A stretch of DNA of 64,000 nt from assembly GCF_042219825.1 (NCBI RefSeq), contig NZ_JBHJHQ010000003.1:124001-188000 (forward strand), read 5' to 3'. The stretch comes from JBHJHP01 sp042219825 (lineage in GTDB: Bacteria; Bacteroidota; Bacteroidia; Bacteroidales; UBA5342). The translations under genes and the position numbers were made by a program. The notes beneath the pieces were generated by a model, which did not search any database, was not told the DNA's origin, and saw only the letters and a program-made list of their open reading frames with translations. Below, piece after piece: positions 32,067-41,651 of this stretch (positions are counted from its first letter, which is position 1; each line of letters starts with the position of its first letter).

Positions 32067-34118
32067 TTATTCTTCAAATAAATTCCCTTCGGCATTATTG
32101 GCATAGGTATTCCCGCTATGAGTTAACTGAGCACCGCCTTTTACATATAAGCCGTATCCTCCACTATTATCAATCATGGAGTTTGTAACTTCCAGTTTCC
32201 CTGATTTTACAAGCACTGCCGTTGGCTGGTTGCAACAATACACGTAATTTCCTCCCGCATTACTAATAGTTGCATAATTTATTATATTATTCAGACTATT
32301 AGTCTCAGTATGAATTCCTCGCCAGTATCCCTGTACATCCTGAATACCATACAAACTCACGTTCTCACCTTCTGAACCTATTATTGAAAGAATGCCATCA
32401 TCGTAAACGCCCAGACCACCATCTTCTTTAAAGACCATTTGTACTCCTGCCTGAATTTCAAGTTGTGCGGTTATATCCACCACATAATCTACAAGGTATG
32501 GTATGGATTGATCAGGATTTGTAATAACCACAGGATCTTTGACATCAGTATTGGAAATAAAAGTGATATAATCCTTTGTGGCTGTCGTACTGCTGTATTT
32601 TGAATTTGTATCCAACTCATTTGCCCGCTCTATAGCTATTAACAAAGGCTCATCTTTTGCCTCCACATTTACGTTGCTGTACTCTGTAAAGGTAAATGCA
32701 TCTGCCGCATAAATACCCACTGAACCACTTGAAACATTTAAATGATCCACCCAACATTTTCCGTCTTTAAAATAGATCGCTGCAGGATCCACACAACAGT
32801 ATACATAGTTAGAGCCTGCATCGTAGACGTTCAAATAACTCAGATGGTTATTCAGACTGTTGGTTTCCATATGTATGCCTCTCCAGTAAGCAGGAATGCC
32901 TTCTTTTCCTTCTATTGTAACAGGGGTATCACTTGTACCGGTAACTTTCAGAGCCCCGTTGTCATATACTCCAATACCTCCATTTTCTTCCACCCTAATC
33001 TCTGTGCCGGCTTCAATTGTCAATAAATCAGTAACATCCAATACACTACCTTCCAGTAAATAGGGTACATTAGCAGCTTGCCAGACGACTTCTGAAGTTA
33101 TTTTGTCAGCATAAACGAAAATATAGTCTGTTAAATTACCTGAATAATCAGATCCTAACCCATCGATATCTGATAATACATCAGGAGAAAATACGGCAGG
33201 ATAGCCATCATGAGAGGTAATGGTTACATCAGAATACTCTGAAAAAACAGAACCTTTGCTTGCTTCTAATCCTGTTTCCGCACCATTGGTTATCGTAACA
33301 TGATTTAACGCAATTTTACCGCCCTTAATAAAGAGGGAGGCCGGATTGTTACAACAATATACATAGTTACTGCCGGCATCCGAAATCATTACATTTTCAA
33401 GTTTATTGTTCACAGATGATGTTTCCAGATGTATGCCTCTCCAGTAGCCTTTACCTGGATTATAACCCATAAAAACAATAGGTTTATCGGCATATCCAAC
33501 TGCATTCAGTGTTCCACCATCGTAAACACCCAGACCGGAATTTTCGGTAAAAGCAATCACCACTCCGGGTTCTATGGTTAATGCTGCTGTTACATCAGCC
33601 ACACAATCAATGAGATAATCAATCTCTGCAGGTCCGTTTTTCAGGGTATAATCAGACTTAAAAGCATTACAATCCAGAATCACCGTTTCGGTAGGTCCAA
33701 TTGATGACCCGGTTCCTTCCCGTACCCATTTTTGTTCATTTCCGGCACCTGTTGATCCTACAGAGATCATTATAGTACTGTCATTTTCCAGTAAGATTTC
33801 TGCAGGGTAGTAATTGTCATCACTACCCAATTCTTCGTAGGAATACATGTTGTCTCCTTCAGGAACAATATCCTTCCATTTAATATCTCCGGCATTGAAT
33901 GATAATGCTGCATTGGCACTTAACAGGATACCCTGATCATTCACTACTTTTATAATCATACCATCGTTTGCAACATTGTTGCTTTCCACACGAACCCATT
34001 TACCTTGTAAAGCTTCAGGAACCTCACTGCTACTATTGTCACAATCGCAGGTTTTCTCCTCACAGCTACTCAGAAACAAAAGGGTTAAAACAAATGTAAA
34101 TAGGAAATACTTCTTCAT
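32067..34118 (-). CDS. three-repeat right-handed beta-helix-like surface lipoprotein with vicinal cysteines
   Basis: This 683-residue protein has a lipobox LSSC (Cys19) and a Cys-rich start (CEEKTCDCDN). A small beta-domain (about 35-130) follows. Then come three homologous modules of about 186 residues, each with GLGVYD or GIGVYD, YWRGIH, T-SLNN and DAGSNYVYCC-like segments. The vicinal cysteine pairs are at 255/256, 441/442 and 628/629. The repeat content suggests parallel beta-helix folds as in polysaccharide lyases and adhesins. No catalytic residues are recognised. It is encoded just downstream of the HTCS regulator gene and may bind the same glycan; that is inference. Confidence 0.75.
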   Translation of the reverse strand: MKKYFLFTFVLTLLFLSSCEEKTCDCDNSSSEVPEALQGKWVRVESNNVANDGMIIKVVNDQGILLSANAALSFNAGDIKWKDIVPEGDNMYSYEELGSDDNYYPAEILLENDSTIMISVGSTGAGNEQKWVREGTGSSIGPTETVILDCNAFKSDYTLKNGPAEIDYLIDCVADVTAALTIEPGVVIAFTENSGLGVYDGGTLNAVGYADKPIVFMGYNPGKGYWRGIHLETSSVNNKLENVMISDAGSNYVYCCNNPASLFIKGGKIALNHVTITNGAETGLEASKGSVFSEYSDVTITSHDGYPAVFSPDVLSDIDGLGSDYSGNLTDYIFVYADKITSEVVWQAANVPYLLEGSVLDVTDLLTIEAGTEIRVEENGGIGVYDNGALKVTGTSDTPVTIEGKEGIPAYWRGIHMETNSLNNHLSYLNVYDAGSNYVYCCVDPAAIYFKDGKCWVDHLNVSSGSVGIYAADAFTFTEYSNVNVEAKDEPLLIAIERANELDTNSKYSSTTATKDYITFISNTDVKDPVVITNPDQSIPYLVDYVVDITAQLEIQAGVQMVFKEDGGLGVYDDGILSIIGSEGENVSLYGIQDVQGYWRGIHTETNSLNNIINYATISNAGGNYVYCCNQPTAVLVKSGKLEVTNSMIDNSGGYGLYVKGGAQLTHSGNTYANNAEGNLFEE

Positions 34119-34315
34119 ACTATATAATTTTTAGTTGATACGCAACATCTCATGCATCTACCCAAAGGTGATGTGCCTGAAAAATTAATAAGATTGAATA
34201 CTTAAATAGTGAGTACAGGGTCTTCCAAAAATGTGACAGAAGCCACTCTATTTAGGTTAACGTAGAATGCTTAACATTGTTTAAATAAAATATATACGAC
34301 TTCCCCTTTGCTATA

Positions 34316-37300
34316 TCAATTATTCATTTCAAAATATTCCCTTGGCGGCTTCCCATAAAATTCTTTAAAACGCCGTGTAAAATAGGTTGGACTTGAAAAT
34401 CCTGTTTCATAGGCAGCTTCTGAAATATTGCACTTACCACTGGCAATCAGTTTAACCGCTTCTTTCAGACGTACTGCCCTGATATATTCGGTAGTTGAAC
34501 AATTAATGAGACCTTTCAGCTTCATGTGCAGAAGAGATCGGCTCAGGCCCATTTCTTTAACCAGATAACTGACATCCATAGTAGAATCGCTGATATTCTT
34601 TCTGATAATATTCGTCAGTTTCTCCATAAAACTCTTATCCGATTCAGAAATATCCATATCACTGATCTGTACATACGCATCATTTTTAAACCGCTCAATC
34701 AGCTTTTTCCGTGTGGAGATTATATTCTCAATATTCTTTTCAAGAATTTCAGGATAAAAAGGTTTTTCAATGTAGTAATCAGCCCCTGTCGACATCCCTT
34801 TAATCCGGTCCTCAACTCCACTCTTTGCTGTAAGCAGAATAACCGGAATATGGGATGTATTCAGATTTGTTTTGATTTTTTCAGTAAGATCAAAACCATT
34901 CATTTCCGGCATCATTACATCACTTACAATAAGATCAGGAATAATTTTTTCCATCTTTTTGAGTGCTTCAATTCCATTAAGTGCTGTAACAACCTGATAG
35001 TTTGGCTCCAGAACCTCTTTCATAAAATCAAGCATTTCTCTGTTATCTTCCACCACCATTATCAATGGTAATGAGGAAAGTCCATCTGAATCGATCCGTT
35101 TCTTTTCCTCCTTTATGTCGAAAAGTGCATCGCTATTCTCCGTAGCATGTTCATACTGTAAAATGTGATCAAGTATTTCTGTTTTGTCGTATGCTATTCT
35201 TGATGCAGGCAGACTTACGGTAAATGACGTTCCTTTTCCAACTTCACTGTCCACCTTTATTTCACCTTTATGCAAAATCACAAGGCTTTTCACATAGGCT
35301 AAACCAATGCCTGAACCTTTACTCAGATTTTCCTCAATCTGGAAAAACCGGTCAAAAACACGATCCAGCATTTCTGGTTTTATCCCTCTTCCGGAATCCG
35401 AAATTTTTATGATCAGTACATTATTTTCGTAGCGTGATCGTGATTTTGAACTTACAATGCTGGCAGAAAATTCAACGCGTCCACCTGCTTCAGTGAACTT
35501 AAAAGCATTTGACAGGAGGTTAAATACAATTTTATCCAGCTTACCGGGATCAACCCAAACCATGGAATTTTTTACCGGCAGACTTGTAACAAACTCTATA
35601 TCCTTCGACTCTGCGATGTTGTTAAATGAATCCGAAATTTCATCCACAACAGACCTGATATCGGTTTCAATAATCTGTAATTTTTCCTTACCGTTTTCTA
35701 TTTTTCTGAACTCCAGTAACTGGTTGATGAGCTGAAATAGACGTTTCGCATTCTTCTCAACGCCCAACAGTTTTCTCCTTGAATTAGGACTTAGCCTGTC
35801 CTCATCAATAATATACCGAATTGGTCCCAGAATAAGCGTAAGTGGGGTTCTGAGTTCATGGGAAATATTCGTGAAAAACTCCAGTTTTACTTTATGGATT
35901 TCATCGGCATGTTCCTTTTCCCTTCGTTCCATTTCAATCATAACCTTTGACTGTGCCAGATTCTTACCAACTTTATAAATGATATAAGAAAATATCAGTG
36001 CAAGTAAGAAATAAATCATGAAAGCCCATTTTGTGAGCCAGTATGGCGGCAAGACTTCGATGATCAGGCTGGTATCATTTGAAACTTCCTGCACATTATA
36101 ACCCGAGCCCTTGACATGAAACGTATAAGTTCCCGGACTAAGGCTGGTATACGTCGCAAAGTCCCGGTTCCCAACATAATTCCAGTTAGTCTCAAATCCT
36201 TCCAGATAATAGGCATACTGACTTCTACCGCTAAGTGAATAATTTAAGGCGGAATACTCTATGGTAAAAACATTCTGATCATAGCGTAGAACTATTTTAT
36301 CCGTCTCATTAATCGACTTTTTCAGCGGTGACTTCTGGCCTGGTCTTACAGGTGCATTGAATAATTGAAAACCAGTCAGTACAACACCGTTATCCTTCGC
36401 CATCTGTGGATTTTTCTTTTCATTAAACGAAACCATCCCACTATTGCCACCAAAATAAATGTTGCCGTTACTATCTGTAAATGATGCCCTGTAATTAAAC
36501 TGGTTAAAAGGCACACCTGAATTGCTGTCATATAATATACTTATACCACTCTCAGGATTAAACTTTACAAGACCTTTATCACTGCTTGCCCAAAACCAGC
36601 CGCCATTCCCCTCTTCAAGACTGAACATCCATGAGACCGGAAACCCTGTTTCAGTATTAAACTTCGTTATTCTGTTTGATTTAAGATCATAACAGGCCAG
36701 CCCCTGATAGGAATCGCCAATCCAGATGCGACCTTTGGAATCTGCCTTTACAAAATTAATGTTCTTCATCTCAGGAATTTCATCGAACAGCTGAATTGAC
36801 TTTGTTTCCAGGTTGTACCTGTAAATAGCCTCCACCGAAGAGAGCCATATGGTACTACCCGTCCGGGTCATACTTTCAATCTGAATGTTCCGTAAAACAT
36901 CATCCCTAAGCCTGAAAAACCTTTTATTATTAGTATCATAAAGTGTTACACCATAAGTTGAGCCTATCAGTACTGTATCACCGACCTTCAGAAATGCATA
37001 AATATTATCAGAAAGAATCTGCGGAATATTGTTTTTATTCAGATGGGAAATTTTTCCCGATTCCGTATCCAATATATTTATTCCTCCTGTATAGGTAGCA
37101 ATCCAGAGTTTTGTGTCACCCACAAAAAGAATATCGTGCAAATTATTATAAGACAGCCCGTCTTTCATGGTATAGTGCCTTACCGCACCCGTATGTAAAT
37201 CAATTCGGTTAAGTCCCATATCTTCCAGTCCAACCCAAAGGTTGCCTTTATCATCCTCTGTGAGGCAACTTACCACATTTCCTCCTAGGTGCCAGTCACC

Positions 37301-38350
37301 CAGACCGGAATTCCATGTCCTGAAAAATTTATCTTTAGCACTCCAAAAATTAACGCCTCCAAAATATGTTCCCAACCACAAATTTCCATCCTTATCACAG
37401 AATGCATCATAAATAGGATTTGTATTCAGGCCCTGGGGATTTGCAGGATCATAACTGCATATGATGTTCTTTTCATGTAAATCATCATAAATGCTTATCC
37501 CGGCCTCTGTACCTATCCAAATTCTATTCTGATGATCCTCTTCCAGACAATGTACCAGATTATGTGGAATTGTATAAGGTTCCGGTTGATCCTTTGAAAA
37601 CCGCTGATAGCTGTTCTTTTCAGGATCATACCTGAAAACACCATTTGTTTCCTCTCCAAACCATATCCGGTGAGCTTTATCAAGATAATACAATTGTAAT
37701 GGAGATGAAGTATTTAACTGTGGAAGCGGACATATTTTGAATACCGAAGAACTAAAACTAAACCAAATCAATTCATTTGAATTGGTCAGTACGACCAAAT
37801 GATCCTCGTCAGCAAGGGATGATAAATATGTGTAACCACCGACTGTTTTAAACTGGGGGATTATTTCATTTATATTCCTTTTTTCTCCAGTGACAGGATT
37901 CAGGTGAAATATTTCTTTTGTTGTGCTGATCCAAAATCCTTCCCGGGTAACATTAAACGACTGTATGTCCGGAATATTATTGAGCAAAGCATATGCTTTA
38001 AATACTTCCAGATTATTATCGAAAACAAAAAAGTTACCCTGATTTGTCCTGGCTATGAGTAAGGAATCCTTATAATAAAAAAGCTTATTGCAAAAGATTT
38101 TAACTTCTCTGCCATCTTCACCATAAGCTGGAAAATCCTGAAACTGTTTACCGTCAAAACGGGAGACTGAAATACGTGTTGCCAACCAGATAAAGCCATA
38201 TTTGTCCTGAGTAATGCTTTTTACATAAGACGATGGCAGTCCCATCTCATTCGTAAAATGATAAAATTGAACCGATTGATCTTTACCATATATCTGATGG
38301 TTCAGATTTAAAAGGAATATAAAAGCTATGACCCAACTGAATATTTTCAT
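34316..38350 (-). CDS. hybrid two-component system (HTCS) sensor-regulator
   Basis: This 1344-residue one-protein two-component system has a signal peptide (1-22) and periplasmic two-component-regulator propeller repeats (about 25-690, recurring motifs like DKYGFIWLAT and DSKGRIWIGD). A Y_Y_Y domain (about 700-765) and a transmembrane helix (about 770-795) follow. The kinase part has a HisKA with phospho-His near 831 (NISHELRTP) and an HATPase. It ends with a receiver (MMPEMNG, Asp near 1144) and an AraC-type HTH (about 1250-1340). HTCS proteins sense oligosaccharides and activate polysaccharide loci. Its neighbours suggest control of the 38522-61711 region. The ligand is probably an arabinose-containing oligosaccharide (inference). 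Confidence 0.93.
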   Translation of the reverse strand: MKIFSWVIAFIFLLNLNHQIYGKDQSVQFYHFTNEMGLPSSYVKSITQDKYGFIWLATRISVSRFDGKQFQDFPAYGEDGREVKIFCNKLFYYKDSLLIARTNQGNFFVFDNNLEVFKAYALLNNIPDIQSFNVTREGFWISTTKEIFHLNPVTGEKRNINEIIPQFKTVGGYTYLSSLADEDHLVVLTNSNELIWFSFSSSVFKICPLPQLNTSSPLQLYYLDKAHRIWFGEETNGVFRYDPEKNSYQRFSKDQPEPYTIPHNLVHCLEEDHQNRIWIGTEAGISIYDDLHEKNIICSYDPANPQGLNTNPIYDAFCDKDGNLWLGTYFGGVNFWSAKDKFFRTWNSGLGDWHLGGNVVSCLTEDDKGNLWVGLEDMGLNRIDLHTGAVRHYTMKDGLSYNNLHDILFVGDTKLWIATYTGGINILDTESGKISHLNKNNIPQILSDNIYAFLKVGDTVLIGSTYGVTLYDTNNKRFFRLRDDVLRNIQIESMTRTGSTIWLSSVEAIYRYNLETKSIQLFDEIPEMKNINFVKADSKGRIWIGDSYQGLACYDLKSNRITKFNTETGFPVSWMFSLEEGNGGWFWASSDKGLVKFNPESGISILYDSNSGVPFNQFNYRASFTDSNGNIYFGGNSGMVSFNEKKNPQMAKDNGVVLTGFQLFNAPVRPGQKSPLKKSINETDKIVLRYDQNVFTIEYSALNYSLSGRSQYAYYLEGFETNWNYVGNRDFATYTSLSPGTYTFHVKGSGYNVQEVSNDTSLIIEVLPPYWLTKWAFMIYFLLALIFSYIIYKVGKNLAQSKVMIEMERREKEHADEIHKVKLEFFTNISHELRTPLTLILGPIRYIIDEDRLSPNSRRKLLGVEKNAKRLFQLINQLLEFRKIENGKEKLQIIETDIRSVVDEISDSFNNIAESKDIEFVTSLPVKNSMVWVDPGKLDKIVFNLLSNAFKFTEAGGRVEFSASIVSSKSRSRYENNVLIIKISDSGRGIKPEMLDRVFDRFFQIEENLSKGSGIGLAYVKSLVILHKGEIKVDSEVGKGTSFTVSLPASRIAYDKTEILDHILQYEHATENSDALFDIKEEKKRIDSDGLSSLPLIMVVEDNREMLDFMKEVLEPNYQVVTALNGIEALKKMEKIIPDLIVSDVMMPEMNGFDLTEKIKTNLNTSHIPVILLTAKSGVEDRIKGMSTGADYYIEKPFYPEILEKNIENIISTRKKLIERFKNDAYVQISDMDISESDKSFMEKLTNIIRKNISDSTMDVSYLVKEMGLSRSLLHMKLKGLINCSTTEYIRAVRLKEAVKLIASGKCNISEAAYETGFSSPTYFTRRFKEFYGKPPREYFEMNN

Positions 38351-38421
38351 TTTGGACTGGCATATTTAAACATCTTAACTCTGGTCACATAATACCTTAG
38401 CGATACCACAACAGCAAAATA

Positions 38422-38429
38422 CAAAATTA
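38422..38429 (-). promoter_or_regulatory. probable -7 element of the HTCS gene
   Basis: On the minus strand this reads TAATTTTG, matching TAnnTTTG, 71 bp before the HTCS start. No TTG at ideal distance is visible, as for many activator-dependent or weak promoters. Confidence 0.4.
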
Positions 38430-38521
38430 TCTGTGCAGTAAAGCTGTAAATTTAAATGTTTCTGTCAATTTTCAATAACTATCTGAAGAATTTTATCCGG
38501 CTCTCAATCCATTTAACCAGA

Positions 38522-39352
38522 TTAAAATGTATACAGATTTTGTCCTCCGTGGCACGATGGAGAACCTTCAAATTCCGAGAAATACTTGTGTATGAGATTA
38601 TATAATTTCGGATCGTACCGCTTTAATTCTTCCCGTGTATTCACCTGGTTATGCTTTCCGTCAGTTTTTGGTACTTCAGCATTCACGTTAAACCAATCCT
38701 GAATTCCTTCAGCCCAGTATTCATAGATATTGGTTTTGGCGTATGTATTGGCATACAATCCATTTGCAACAGCTTCATCAAGATATTGCTGCAAGGTATT
38801 GTTGAAGGTGGAATCTATTGGTGCGATACCTATCAGATGAATAGCATGCGCAAACTCATGGATCAGGATATCTTCTGCATGATACTTATCGATCTGATAA
38901 CACAACAGGTTTTCCTCTGCACATGTTGTTAGGGGCAAATTCATATCGCCGCCGAGACCTCTGGCCCGGAGATCCCAGTTTAAGGTAGTATCATTGGCCA
39001 GATCAGCATGTTCAGGAATATCTGTTGTTCCTTCATAACGAGCCATTACACCAACTCTTGCCCCTGCATGCTGCATTTGGGTCAACACTTCTTCAGGCAG
39101 ATCATTGGTCATGAACATTACAATCTTCCACGCCTGTACCAGGGCCGAATCGGGTACCCTCCACGATGAAATGACAGGAATACCATTGGCGCCCATGTAT
39201 TTTTTATAAAACGGATCCAGCTTTAAAACCAGTGGTGGTTTTGTTATTTCCGGCGGAATATTTTTATCCCCGACAATACACTGGCCATAAGAACCTAAAG
39301 GTAACAGTACGATACACAACAATGCGACTAAATATATTGAGCGTTTCATCAT
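38522..39352 (-). CDS. secreted zinc metallopeptidase-like protein
   Basis: This 276-residue protein has a signal peptide (about 1-23, GSYGQ) and a zincin motif HEFAHAIH (about residues 165-172). About 50 residues later come EYWAEGIQDWF, which could provide the third ligand Glu as in gluzincins. The family is not assigned; it resembles the LF-type or M60-like metalloproteases only in the HExxH and the downstream WAEG segment. Cysteines suggest extracellular disulfides. It lies between the S9 peptidase and HTCS genes on the same strand, with 21 bp to the S9 gene. Confidence 0.6.
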   Translation of the reverse strand: MMKRSIYLVALLCIVLLPLGSYGQCIVGDKNIPPEITKPPLVLKLDPFYKKYMGANGIPVISSWRVPDSALVQAWKIVMFMTNDLPEEVLTQMQHAGARVGVMARYEGTTDIPEHADLANDTTLNWDLRARGLGGDMNLPLTTCAEENLLCYQIDKYHAEDILIHEFAHAIHLIGIAPIDSTFNNTLQQYLDEAVANGLYANTYAKTNIYEYWAEGIQDWFNVNAEVPKTDGKHNQVNTREELKRYDPKLYNLIHKYFSEFEGSPSCHGGQNLYTF

Positions 39353-39373
39353 TTCATCTTTTTATGGTTAATA

Positions 39374-41605
39374 TTATTTCCCCCATTTCGGCGGCAGTTG
39401 GTTATACAAGGTTTTCACAAAAAAGTCCCTGCGTTTGTGTTCGCCATAATCCCCTCCTAGTGTATGGTTTGATCCTGGAAGAACCACCAGTTCAAAATCT
39501 TTCTTCGCCTTTATCAGAGCATCTGCCACCTGCATGGTTGATGCCGGATCCACATTATCATCCACCTCACCCACAATCAGCATTAGGTCACCCTGAAGCC
39601 GGTATGCATTATCCACATTGGAACATTCTGCATATTCCTTCCCTATCGGATAGCCCATCCATTGCTCATTCCACCACATTTTGTCCATGCGGTTGTCATG
39701 ACAGCCACAGGATGAAACGGCCACATCGTAGAATTCAGGATGAAACAATACAGCACCGGTAGAACTCTGTCCTCCTGCAGAACCTCCGAAGATACCAACA
39801 CGTGTGGTATCCATAAACGGATGTGTTTCTGCTGCAGCTTTGATCCATAGTATTCTGTCAGGAAAACCTGCATCCTTCAGGTTTTTATAACACACATCAT
39901 GAAAGGCTTTCGAGCGGTTCGACGTTCCCATACCATCCATCTGAACTATGATGAAGCCCAGTTCTGCTAGTCCCGAAAACGGGTAATTGTAAGGACGGAA
40001 ACTTTTCTGTGCAAATGATCCCTGTGGACCTGCATAGATGTATTCTATAATCGGATATGTTTTCTCCGGATCAAAATTAGTAGGATAATAAATATTACCC
40101 CAGATGTCTGTTTTGCCATCCCGTGCTTTTGCAACAAAAACCTCCGGTTTACGCCAGTTTGCAGCCAGTAAATCTGAGATATCAGCTTCTTCAAGTATTT
40201 TCAGTATTGTTCCGTCAGCTGTTTTCCTTAGTACGGTAACCGGCGGTGTATCAACAGTAGAATAGGCATCAGTGAAGTATTTGTAATCGGACGAAAAGGT
40301 GGCATCGTGGTTCATCTTATCAGGTGTCAGGTCCTTTAATCCTGTGCCATCGAAATTGATGCTATAATAATGTATAAAATACGGATCTTCTCCCTTATTC
40401 ATTCCTGCCGCAGAAAAAATGATGTTCCGGTTATCATCATCCACATGCTCTACACCTCTTACCAGCCAATTGCCTTTGGTAATCTGATTTTTTACCTTAC
40501 CTGTTGCAGCATCAATCAGATACAGATGGTTCCAGCCATCTCTTTCCGATGCCCAGATGATTTCCTTTGATTTATCCAAATCATGGCGAAAGTGTTTCCC
40601 GCTGTAATCTATAAAAGTTTTACTGGTTTCATTAATAATTACCCGAACGTCTCCTGTTTCTGCATCAACTTCGGCAACCTGGTATACCTGATGTCCGCGC
40701 TGGTTAAATTCAAATGTAAAGCCTTCACTTCCGGGCCACCATTTAATTCCAAACAACGAAAACTGGTTCTCAAAAGGCTGACTATTGACCGGTATTTGCT
40801 TTAAGTCCTCCACATTAAAAAGACAAGGTTTAAGTATCGGAAGTGCGTCGCCCGGTTTCAGATATTCTCTCTTTTCCAGTTTCGGCTGTAACTGATCCTT
40901 TGGTGAAGACTCCACGAAATAGATGTAGTGTTTTTCGTTTGGACGTACTTTGTTGACTGCAATTTTTTTGGAATCCGGGGACCAGTCCATATGTCCGGAA
41001 TAAAACTCTCCGGCAGAACCATCGAAACTCAACTGTGTTTCGGTTCCGGATTTCAAATCCTTCAGCCAAACATTATATTCCCTGACATATGCTTCCCACT
41101 TTTCATCAGGCGATTTAACGGGATCGCTTTTATACTCCCCTTCAGTTTCTCCCCAGTGACGGTTGCCCCAACCTTGAACATCGCCTTTTATGTCAACCTT
41201 ATATTTTTTCAGATCACATTCCAATCTTTTATTACCTGCTTCAAAGGCAATAGCCTTACCATCTTTAATAAACCGCAGGCGTCTGAGATTAAGTTCAAAT
41301 GGTTTATAGTCTTTCTTCAGGGATTCATTCAATGCTTTACACAATTTTTCCTGATCAAAGGCCGGTGTAATTTTCAAATTCTCTGCATCCACCAGTTTAT
41401 ACTCCGTTCCTTTACTGGTCTTTATACTGTACCAGAAAACAGGTTTATCCTTTATCCAGTTTACATCAGCATAGGCATTATAAACCAGACTTCCGAATTT
41501 AGCTGTAGAATCTGCCCTGGCATAATCTTCAGCAGTCACCTGTGCAAAGCTTGCATAATGTGCAACAAAACTTCCCAAAAACAATAGTACTACTAACCTT
41601 TTCAT
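39374..41605 (-). CDS. S9-family (DPP IV-like) serine peptidase, secreted
   Basis: This 743-residue protein has a signal peptide ending SFAQ. An N-terminal eight-bladed propeller (about 90-480) has a DPP IV-like Asp-rich strand pattern. The C-terminal alpha/beta-hydrolase domain has GIFGGSAGGQSS (Ser near 609), VDDNVDP (Asp near 682) and GSNHTLGG (His near 712). It cleaves oligopeptides, probably after proline or alanine. In this locus it could trim proline-rich glycoproteins such as arabinogalactan proteins or extensins, which fits the neighbouring arabinofuranosidases (inference). Lipid attachment is not evident. Confidence 0.85.
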   Translation of the reverse strand: MKRLVVLLFLGSFVAHYASFAQVTAEDYARADSTAKFGSLVYNAYADVNWIKDKPVFWYSIKTSKGTEYKLVDAENLKITPAFDQEKLCKALNESLKKDYKPFELNLRRLRFIKDGKAIAFEAGNKRLECDLKKYKVDIKGDVQGWGNRHWGETEGEYKSDPVKSPDEKWEAYVREYNVWLKDLKSGTETQLSFDGSAGEFYSGHMDWSPDSKKIAVNKVRPNEKHYIYFVESSPKDQLQPKLEKREYLKPGDALPILKPCLFNVEDLKQIPVNSQPFENQFSLFGIKWWPGSEGFTFEFNQRGHQVYQVAEVDAETGDVRVIINETSKTFIDYSGKHFRHDLDKSKEIIWASERDGWNHLYLIDAATGKVKNQITKGNWLVRGVEHVDDDNRNIIFSAAGMNKGEDPYFIHYYSINFDGTGLKDLTPDKMNHDATFSSDYKYFTDAYSTVDTPPVTVLRKTADGTILKILEEADISDLLAANWRKPEVFVAKARDGKTDIWGNIYYPTNFDPEKTYPIIEYIYAGPQGSFAQKSFRPYNYPFSGLAELGFIIVQMDGMGTSNRSKAFHDVCYKNLKDAGFPDRILWIKAAAETHPFMDTTRVGIFGGSAGGQSSTGAVLFHPEFYDVAVSSCGCHDNRMDKMWWNEQWMGYPIGKEYAECSNVDNAYRLQGDLMLIVGEVDDNVDPASTMQVADALIKAKKDFELVVLPGSNHTLGGDYGEHKRRDFFVKTLYNQLPPKWGK

Positions 41606-41651
41606 CCTGTAAAAATTATATGTTATTCGTTATGTCCTTGAATATTACAAC

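Noticed and set aside
34526..35071. 181-codon plus-strand frame inside the HTCS gene
   Set aside because: It is antisense to the well-supported kinase-regulator region and has no family resemblance.
40928..41587. 219-codon plus-strand frame over the S9 peptidase gene
   Set aside because: Antisense to a clear peptidase propeller, composition typical of a shadow frame.
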